64,000 nucleotides of DNA, from positions 1 to 64,000 of the forward strand of contig JAIWZP010000054.1 in NCBI GenBank assembly GCA_025201375.1. Direction: 5' to 3'. How positions within the stretch are numbered: position 1 is the stretch's first letter; each line of letters opens with the position of its first letter. Below, piece after piece: positions 57,407-64,000 of the stretch. The notes under the pieces were generated by a model that saw only the letters and a program-made list of their open reading frames with translations, was not told the DNA's origin and searched no databases. The position numbers and the translations under genes were made by a program. The DNA comes from Gongronella butleri. Taxonomy: Eukaryota; Mucoromycota; Mucoromycetes; Mucorales; Cunninghamellaceae.

Positions 57407-59077
57407 ATGACCTCAACCCTTCTCGTTAACACTTTTTTCAACGAACATGCTCAATACATCAATGATGTTTATGGAATAAATTATGTTAAAAATTATGATC
57501 AACTTTATGGCTGGACGGACCATACTAGCATGTTTGTCGATAGCATCATGCTCTGGTGTGCATTCGATATGGAACAAGATGATGCTTCAAAAATGATCAA
57601 ATCTTTTCTGGGTATCATCAGCTCCATGTTTGTCCGTCATTATGAAAAGCACCAATTTTACATAAAATATATAAGAAAGGGTGTCTGGAATAGTTTTGAC
57701 AAAGAGTCGGAGGAAATGGAGATCCAGGAGACATTTAGCAAAATGGGTTATATTGGGATCAACGCGACTTTTCATGACATTGGCGTTTCAGGCGTTTTCC
57801 ATTCTTTGAGACGTGTACTTGCTGAATTGCGCAAAAACAATATTATACTTCGAAGCATTGATGTGACTGTTGACTGCGGCTATATTTCAACTCGCATGAT
57901 CATTGAGAAATACGTCCTGAGTCACAAAATTGCAACCAAAGGCGATATTGTAAATGATCATGGGCGCGTAGGTGACAATTGCATTTCGTTTCTTGGAAAA
58001 TCAGCCCTTTTAAATAACGCAAATACACGCACTAAAATTTACAATAAGTTTATCCAGGCTTTGGAAAGCTCGCAAGTACTTGTCCCGCTTGGATCACGCC
58101 TCAGTCACCTGGTCGCAGATCGTGACTCGTTGTATATGGAAAAATTGAAACGCTTTCTAAACACTGGTTATACTCGTATTGAGTTATCTATTTATGGTAG
58201 TACGCTCTTTAGTCCTACGTCATATGAGCGCGCAATGGATGACCTACTTGACAAGCTAGCCGGCTGCTGCCCAACATTTAATGTGCCTTTGCGGGAGCAA
58301 TGGCATATGATTGTAGATAAACTAACACAGGTTGCTGCAGTGTATGTGGAAAACACAAATACGTTTGCATACTGTCATTGGTGGAACTCTCTTACAAAGA
58401 AAAAGCAAGGCATTTGTAAAGATAAAATCAAGAGAGACGATCTTAAGTGCTTCTTAACTAACTTTAGCTTTAATGATAGAGTGATTCACTGTTTTTTTAT
58501 CAAACAGATTGAAAACAGCTCAGCATATGAAATTATTAATCATAAGCGTTATATGAGAGCTGATGGTTGCACAGCCATGACGTTGACACCAGGTTTGTCA
58601 AATTCACTCTTTCCTTCTCGTGGTCGGCTTCAAATAAAAGATATCATGTTTGCAGATGTTGGACTTGATATCTATAAGAACATACATATCGAATGGCCTC
58701 TCAATCGCTTAGAAAATACGGTCGATCGAACTGTGACCAGTCTTGTGCAAAGATTAGACGACGACGCATTCAACTTGTCGTCAATCCGAGAAGCCATGCC
58801 ATCTGCTTTGCAGGTGATTAACAGTCCTCAAGTATCTCAATATACATCTGACCGCAAGTGCCTTCTAGCCAATGTCTCATACAACGTAATAAAGTATGGA
58901 TATGCCAGTTTCAGGGGCAAAATGTGCCTTCATTTGGTGCTAGCGGATGGTTTGATGGTGCGCTGCGGGAATAAAATGCAAGACGTTATTGAACCAACAA
59001 TTGGGGAAGGTGTGGTGTTTAGTTTCTTTGTCGATAACGTCACTTACAGAGACGTCACATGCAGGATTGTCATCTAA
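57407..59077 (+). CDS. Large ORF of the mobile element, unrecognised family (556 aa)
   Basis: Single exon, 556 residues, no stop interruptions, so it looks intact. I cannot assign a family. Segments that may be conserved: SIDVTVDCGYISTRMIIEK (about 163-181), CISFLGKSALLNNANTRTKI followed by YNKFIQALES (about 190-220), LGSRLSHLV, and GYTRIELSIYGSTLF (about 252-266). The succession of a Lys-containing YNKF block and a T-R-I-E-L-S block recalls replication-initiator proteins of plasmids and small DNA elements, but I see no HUH motif and cannot confirm it. The C-terminal third (from about 450) may be a beta-rich domain. In PIF/Harbinger elements the second gene is a Myb-like DNA-binding protein; this protein shows no Myb pattern. 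Confidence 0.75.
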   Translation: MTSTLLVNTFFNEHAQYINDVYGINYVKNYDQLYGWTDHTSMFVDSIMLWCAFDMEQDDASKMIKSFLGIISSMFVRHYEKHQFYIKYIRKGVWNSFDKESEEMEIQETFSKMGYIGINATFHDIGVSGVFHSLRRVLAELRKNNIILRSIDVTVDCGYISTRMIIEKYVLSHKIATKGDIVNDHGRVGDNCISFLGKSALLNNANTRTKIYNKFIQALESSQVLVPLGSRLSHLVADRDSLYMEKLKRFLNTGYTRIELSIYGSTLFSPTSYERAMDDLLDKLAGCCPTFNVPLREQWHMIVDKLTQVAAVYVENTNTFAYCHWWNSLTKKKQGICKDKIKRDDLKCFLTNFSFNDRVIHCFFIKQIENSSAYEIINHKRYMRADGCTAMTLTPGLSNSLFPSRGRLQIKDIMFADVGLDIYKNIHIEWPLNRLENTVDRTVTSLVQRLDDDAFNLSSIREAMPSALQVINSPQVSQYTSDRKCLLANVSYNVIKYGYASFRGKMCLHLVLADGLMVRCGNKMQDVIEPTIGEGVVFSFFVDNVTYRDVTCRIVI

Positions 59078-59130
59078 ACAATATATTATATCGGCGTCAT
59101 ATCGTACTGTTTTTAAAATTTATTTACTGT

Positions 59131-59353
59131 AGGTGGTGGGTCAAGTCTTTTAGTTCATCTTTTGATTAAATGTCCAAATGATGACCAAGAAAATATCAAA
59201 AATTAGACATTCCCGGTGGTGCATCGAAGCAAAGACACGGGTCTATCCTTAGCGTACACCCTGGGCATAGTATATTATAATACAAAAATGGGTAATTAAA
59301 TTACATCAGTTTTATTATAATTGCCATGTATATCTGGTAATAATCGACCTCCT
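59131..59353 (+). repeat. Terminal direct repeat, right copy
   Basis: 223 bp, same orientation as the left copy and nearly identical; begins 53 bp after the stop of the 556-aa ORF. Near-identity suggests recent insertion or gene conversion. Confidence 0.92.
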
Positions 59354-59419
59354 AAACTATAGTAGCCCAGTGTTCAATACAGACCCGCCCGATTTTTTTG
59401 GATATGAAAATGTAAAAAT
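59354..59419 (+). repeat. Second half of the interrupted host repeat unit
   Basis: Reads aaactatagtagcccagtg and on to acagacccgcccgattttt, matching the 3' half of the unit at 55463-55515. Confidence 0.7.
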
Positions 59420-60275
59420 GCGTGTTTTCTTCAGACTTTGCCGGCCTGTTGTTGTGCCTCCAGAATTTTTTTTACAGCCTACTTGCCCGCCAATGAAACT
59501 TGCGTCATGACGTAAACTACCGGTATAGCTCCGTGTTCAACAAGACGGAGTGACGGACCCGCCCGATTTTTTTTGGACTCGAAAATGTACCTACTACAGT
59601 AAAAAAATATGATACAGTATGACCCAGCACCAACCACCGCGCGCCTACAGTGAGTAGCGGAGGGCATTAGAGATGAAGGCTCGCCCGGAAGCTAGTTCAG
59701 CGCAAAATTTGCAACAAAAAAGCTTAAACCCCCCAAAGTTCTACTACGACCACTACTTTTGAAAAATTCAGGGGTCACTCAGGAACCACACTTTTCAATC
59801 TCAGAAAATGCCAAATTTGGGAAATTTCGAACTCCGAGTGATCAATGCATCCCAAACAGGTAACTCCGACGATTTGCTATTGGCAGGCAAAATGGCAGGT
59901 CGCCTCAAGCCCTCAACGCAAGAAAAATGCCCAAAGAACAACGATGCATGAACGGCGATCGACTGAGAAAAATGCCTACTTTGGGCAAGCTTTTTTTGTA
60001 AAAATTTAAGGTTTGACACTTCCAAATTAAGGTGGTGGTGGATTGCATGGAATTTTTTTATTTTTTTAATTATTTTTTTTTGTTGTGCGTTATTAAATTA
60101 TTATTTAAGTGGTGGTGCGTGGTGGCGGTGGGGGCTCCTCTTCCAGGCTGGTGAAATGACCAATGCAAAAAGTTAAACCCCAAGCAAACGCACTGCAAGT
60201 CATTCCATTAGATGATGCTTTGCCTCTCTGTTTGTTATTACAGTATGATAGTAAATCTGGAATAAAAATCACGGG
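59420..60275 (+). repeat. Composite dispersed repeat, copy 2
   Basis: Parallels 22470-23235 over most of its length (landmarks given there), with a host unit (59420-59590) at its left end followed by a short insertion carrying atatgatacagtatgacc (about 59600). Copies differ by many substitutions and small indels, so they are old. Confidence 0.75.
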
Positions 60276-61567
60276 TCGACTACAGTAGGTACAGTAGGCC
60301 ATTCTCCAGCAAGCAAATCGTAATTGAAAAAATTATCCAAAGAAGTTGTTATGCCCGCAAAGCCAAGATTCACGCCATGCATTTTTTTTTCTGGATTACC
60401 TTTTTCTTACGCGCTCCTGTGCCATCCCTCCTCAAGGCTGTCCCCTTCGCGCGACCGCTCTTAGCTCCTAATTCCTGATGGACAACACCAATGCATGATG
60501 ACCCAACCTCCTAACATGCAATTGACCCTTAACATGGCGTTAAATCCCCTTTTTACTGATGGATCCTTCAGATCCATCATCTTGACTCATCTGTAGATAC
60601 GACCCCCTATTTTCCCTTGATCCTTAGAGTATAAAAGGGCATCCGCACAGCGCATGTCCTTCCTTTTTCCCTTATCTCTATAATCACATATATACCAATC
60701 CACACACCCTTGCTTCTTCTTGAGTAATAAAGTCCTTATTACAATGATCTCTCCTATCAATGCTGTCCCCGTCGTGCCTGTGGCCCCGGTGCCCTTTTGT
60801 GGGCACAACAGAAGTTGCTTTTTTGTCAATTTTGATCGGATCGTCGCGGTGAAACAACAGGGACCACCAAGATCAGATTCGAAGCAGAAGTACCCACGCA
60901 CCCGATCCTTTCGACACGTTAAAGCGCCGTGTCACGCACGTCAGGCGGGTCTGTTCCCGAGCGAGGAAGAAATCACAATTTGAAAATTATGATATCATAT
61001 GATGATGAAACAACTACTGTACTACTGTTAGTATGATACAGTATCATAACAACGGTTTGTTGTTGATGATTGATCGACTTTGCAAAGCGTACAGTATGAT
61101 ACAAGGTCGTCGGGCAAACAAACATCCCTGAAATTGTCAGGATCCGCCCCGCGTTCCCGACATGTGCCACGCCTTTTGACCCTTCTTTTTCCTTTTTTTT
61201 TTCTTTTGCGTGCATCGCTCGCTTCCTCATTCCACTCGCTCCTCACGCCACCATGACCATCCGCCTTGCCTTGTCTCTCTGCCCCTTTCTGGCTTGCCGC
61301 CCATGAATACCTTTCCTTGTCTTGTTTGTCTCGCGCGTGCCCCACTCCTTTGGCCGCGCCCTCGTTCCTTTTTTTTTTTTTTGGGAATTGCCCACCCAGC
61401 TTCCGCCGCTGACACTTTTGGAAGCCTGACTGGGCAATCCCCATCATCGGCTGCCCAATTAAGCAGCCGCTTCCCCTTTCCCCTTTTTTCCCCTTTTTTT
61501 CTTTACCTGATCATTCCCCTGTTTACCGCACCGTCCCCTGTCCCAATAAAAGCTCATTGTCCGAATC
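60276..61567. other. Intergenic region with a possible LTR-like or promoter segment
   Basis: Around 60476-60743 a TG...CA-bounded segment contains tataaaagg (about 60630) and aataaag (about 60725), the order TATA box then polyadenylation signal seen in solo LTRs. No matching second copy or target duplication is visible. An ATG at 60744 opens an 80-codon frame (MISPINAVPVVPVAPVPF...) without known family. TACTGTA/GTATCATAC words occur at 61015-61100. The rest (61150-61560) is C/T-rich upstream sequence. Confidence 0.3.
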
Positions 61568-61750
61568 ATGCACCACAGCCCATCGCCAAGGCATCGACAG
61601 CGCCGTGAGAGCATTTCCTCGCTTGACGAGGAATTGCTCGAACTAGGCATAGAGGTCGATGTCTCCACGCCAGCCCCCGCGCCTGCATTGTCCCCGGTCG
61701 TGACGCCCGAGGTCCAGCAAACGCATGCGCCTGACAGAAATGGTGCATGA
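61568..61750 (+). pseudogene. Possible truncated gene (60-codon open frame ending at repeat sequence)
   Basis: MHHSPSPRHRQRRESISSLD then EELLELGIEVDVSTPAPAPA: ordinary-looking coding composition with a C/T-rich leader and caataaaagctc-type sequence ahead of the ATG. The frame ends in TGA at 61748-61750, and the following sequence (about 61755-61850) resembles dispersed repeat sequence of 23520-23610 (tcatcgcgatccac, gtttgtgaaaatgt). I infer an N-terminal gene fragment cut off by repeat insertion; it could also be a real 60-aa protein. Confidence 0.35.
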
Positions 61751-62333
61751 GCTCGTCTCTTTTGAACAGTGCAACTTTCATCGCGATCCACCAAGAAAAA
61801 TCGACAAACTAGGCACGCTGGTTTGTGAAAATGTTGGAAATTTGTACTGTACATGTACCTACAGTATTCTTCTTCTGCTGCCCAACGGCCTACAGTAATT
61901 GACATCAGGCCCGCTTACCGGTATGATACGTACAATAATGTCTGATCTTGCTTGTTTGAAGGAGAGAACATGCGACAAATGACCTGCTGTTTCTGGGCAT
62001 TTGGGGCAATCCAATCATCATGATTTGACAATGACCAGATCGACCTCCGGCTTTTTTTTTTTTTTTTTGAAAAGATCAGTTGTTGTCAGACGTACAGTAT
62101 GACATGAAATGGCCCCAACGAGCCCATGTATGTTACTATGTGTGATACTGCATCATCGTGCTACTGCATCATACTGTATACAAAAGAGTGGGAATGGCCA
62201 AGAAGATATGAAGAATTCGAGAAAATCGCAAAGTCCAATGACTTTATGGATTTATTTTAATGAAGGTGTATGGGATGCATGATTAATTATAATGGTGAGG
62301 CTCATGGGAAACAGGATTCTAGAATGCAGAGGC
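61751..62333. other. Intergenic AT-rich region with paired motifs
   Basis: Repeat-like sequence, an 18-base T run (62051-62068) and TACTGTA/GTATGATAC words at 61855-61930 and 62090-62180. TTTATT at 62251-62256 is a plausible minus-strand polyadenylation signal for the methyltransferase gene. Confidence 0.5.
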
Positions 62334-63730
62334 TCAAAGATCCCAAGAGACCTTGAGAATTTCGCGCTTGACGGTGCTGTCGCTCTCAAACACTTTTTCG
62401 ACCTTGAGTTTGTGGCCGTGGTCATCTGCCGACGCGTGCACCAACTGACAAAAGGGCAAGATGCCACCGCCCACGCCAAAGTAAACCGTCTTGGCCGCGA
62501 CATAACTGGTATGCGAGCGAAAAAGAAAAAAAAAACATAAGTTGCTTTCTTCATCTTGTTTTTTTTTCCAGTCCTTACCCGACACCATTGGGTTTGCTGA
62601 GTGCCTTGTGGAAGATGCGGACGAGGCTTGGCAGAGCGTCCTGGGAGTAGATTGTCTCTGACGTGAGCAGGATGTCATAGGTGGTGGGCAACAGGTCGGG
62701 CAGGCCCTGCCAGTCGCCATAAAACGCGCGCGAGCGCTGCGCCACAAGCGCCAGCATGTCCCTTTGCTTGTCTTGGGGAATCTCGGCCTCGGCATCGCAC
62801 ACTGGTGCACCGTCGTCGATGGTATCGCACACCTCCTCCTCTTCGTCGTCGTCATCGTCATCCTCTTGTTCTTTTTCGTCGTCGTCTTCCTTTTTGCCAG
62901 CGCCATTAGTGTCGGTGGCTAACGTGGCTTTTTGCTTGGTTTCGGTGGCTTCATGGCCGTCTTTGCTCTCATTCGCGTCAGTGGTGGGCGCAGCAGGCGT
63001 GAGGATGGTGTTGAGCAGGATGTTTGGCACGGTGATGAGGCCAATGACTTGATCATTGTAATCCTGAACGTCGACGTGGTTGGTTTCGTCGGCACGGAGC
63101 ATGTACAGTGCGGGCAAGGCGGATCCGCAGCCGATTTCGAGGATGGTCTTGCCGCGTTGCTGGTCGGGGGGCAATTGCGCGAGGAATTGCACGAGGTCCA
63201 GCGAGCACTCCCATGTTTTGAACCCGCCCTCGTACACACCACGCACGAGATCGCTGTTGCCAGTCAGCGCGAGCATGTCCATCACCTGGTCACTGCCCGC
63301 ACCCGCACCCGTTTCCAGCGCGTCCTGCTGCGCCAATTGAAACTTGACGTCCGCCAGCGTGCGCTTGTACAAGGCGTCCGCCACACCGCGGATATCCACG
63401 CGGTCCGCCTGAATCACTTCTGGGAGGGCCATGGCCTAAATGAAATGCCATTGAGATGGTTTTTTTTACCCACTTGCCAATGGCGTTTTCGTCTTTTTCC
63501 CTTTTTCTTACCGAAATATCAAATGCCTGGCATGGGATCTTCTGGATCGTGTCGTCCTCGAGCTTCAAATCGCCCAGAGACGACTCGAGAGGCTGATCTT
63601 GCGCGTCCGTGTCCTCCAAGTCCAGGTCGTCACTCTAGAAAACCAAAAAAAAAAGAAGGTTAAAAGCCGTTTCGACCGTCCGCTTCCCACCCTTATGCAC
63701 GCTTACTGTAAAGTTGAAGCGGAAAGCCAT
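62334..63730 (-). CDS. Protein-histidine N-methyltransferase, METTL18/HPM1 type
   Basis: Exons 63730-63707, 63634-63512, 63435-62579 and 62505-62334; 391 residues. The N-terminus MAFRFNFT followed by an acidic stretch is typical of METTL18. GVYEGGFKTWECSLDLV (about 115-131) and the SAM-binding motif ILEIGCGSALPAL (about 147-159) are diagnostic; the later YDILLTSETIYSQDALPSLV and YFGVGGGILPFCQLV complete the fold. A ~50-residue Asp/Glu/Lys-rich insertion (about 195-245, including EKEQEDDDDDDEEEE) interrupts the core and is longer than usual. Yeast Hpm1 methylates a histidine of ribosomal protein uL3, tuning ribosome assembly and translation elongation. Same-frame Met codons at residue 51 could serve as an alternative start, but the first exon keeps the family start. 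Confidence 0.9.
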
Positions 63731-64000
63731 ACTCAAACACAACGAAAAAAGGGAGAAGGAGAAGCACTCCAAAAAAAATAAAATGCGGGTCGCCAATTTC
63801 AATGCAAAACCCCGCATTTTGAAGCCTCTCGACGACCATTGCGTTAGGCACAACGCGTTTTTTTTTTTTTAACGCGCGTGGTTTTTTTCTAACTTGTCGT
63901 TTGGACAGATGCACATTGAGAACGGGCTGCATGTGACATGTTTGCCTGGTGGAAGAGAAGGTGCACAGGCCAATTGCGTTTGAAACCCGGCACCGGCACG
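63731..64000. other. Upstream flank of the methyltransferase gene, to window end
   Basis: 270 bp with a T run (63859-63870). No gene recognised; any gene to the right lies outside the window. Confidence 0.5.

Larger units (their letters stand above)
55627..59352. mobile_element. Two-gene DNA transposon-like element with 223-bp terminal direct repeats
   Basis: 3726 bp. Flanks give gcgTAA before GGTGGTGGGTCAAG and GACCTCC before TAAactat, i.e. a TAA target duplication; neighbouring copies of the host repeat read gcgtaaactat without insert. The first and last 223 bp are direct repeats (55626-55848 and 59131-59353) with one visible difference (cAAag against cATag). Inside lie two divergent genes. 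TAA duplication and a DDE_4-type transposase fit the PIF/Harbinger superfamily, whose members also pair a transposase with a second protein, but long direct terminal repeats and a chromodomain are not typical. Termini GGTGG and (complement) GGAGG form at most a 5-bp imperfect inverted repeat. No reverse transcriptase is present. Confidence 0.82.

Noticed and set aside
55626..59353. LTR retrotransposon reading of the 223-bp direct repeats
   Set aside because: No gag, protease, reverse transcriptase, RNase H or primer-binding site lies between them; ends are not TG...CA; the coding genes are divergent.
1..64000. CRISPR array or bacterial operon features
   Set aside because: No spaced short repeats; the genes are intron-containing eukaryotic genes.

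Overview
The window reads as nuclear DNA of a filamentous early-diverging fungus, most likely Mucoromycota and probably Mucorales. Genes carry several short introns, many with long A or T runs just inside the splice sites. A GPI-anchored CotH-type protein, a typical Mucoromycota family, is present, and one intron has the exact signature of the minor (U12) spliceosome, which Rhizopus-type fungi retain. Genus assignment is not possible from the sequence alone.

Layout. 1-1024: 3' part of a secreted PL14/PL20-type polysaccharide lyase (+). 2405-2877: complex I subunit NDUFA13/GRIM-19 (-), divergent from a G-protein beta subunit (3170-4810, +). 5408-7184: SAGA subunit SGF29 (-). 8609-10747: CotH-like surface protein (+). 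10748-14519: 3.8 kb without a recognisable gene. 14520-18690: three minus-strand genes, NECAP, AMMECR1 and Golgi guanosine diphosphatase. 19112-20852: GSK-3 kinase (+), facing an FCP1/NIF-type HAD protein (21046-22086, -). 22.2-25.7 kb: repeat-rich spacer. 25754-28311: a divergent pair, a Tyr/Gln-rich protein (-) and a C2H2 regulator (+). 28926-33468: mitochondrial bL33 (-) divergent from an OCRL/INPP5B inositol 5-phosphatase (+). 34.4-38.8 kb: an intronless GT61-type glycosyltransferase and an actin-related protein, each preceded by a copy of the same ~0.6 kb upstream region. 41454-42548: MYND zinc-finger protein (+). 43528-46374: an unknown membrane protein and an ankyrin protein (-). 47185-48167: unknown acidic protein (+). 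49431-52771: GMP synthase (-) divergent from XPA/RAD14 (+). 53255-54376: multi-pass membrane protein (+). 55.4-60.3 kb: a repeat tract invaded by a two-gene mobile element. 62334-63730: METTL18/HPM1-type histidine methyltransferase (-).

Most cellular genes are unrelated housekeeping or signalling genes, often in head-to-head pairs with 0.2-0.4 kb shared promoters (NDUFA13/G-beta, GDA1/GSK3, Tyr-rich/C2H2, bL33m/OCRL, GMP synthase/XPA). Secretory-pathway and membrane-traffic genes recur (GDA1, NECAP, OCRL, GT61), but nothing indicates a functional cluster.

The most unusual system is the 3726-bp element at 55627-59352. It has 3-bp TAA target duplications and is bounded by 223-bp direct repeats that differ at one position. 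It encodes, divergently, a DDE transposase-like protein ending in a chromodomain and a 556-aa protein of unrecognised family. Empty-site copies of its target repeat lie beside it. Two other observations stand out: the AT-AC intron in the OCRL homologue and the duplicated upstream region shared by the glycosyltransferase and Arp genes. Exon boundaries were worked out by hand from splice signals and reading frame.
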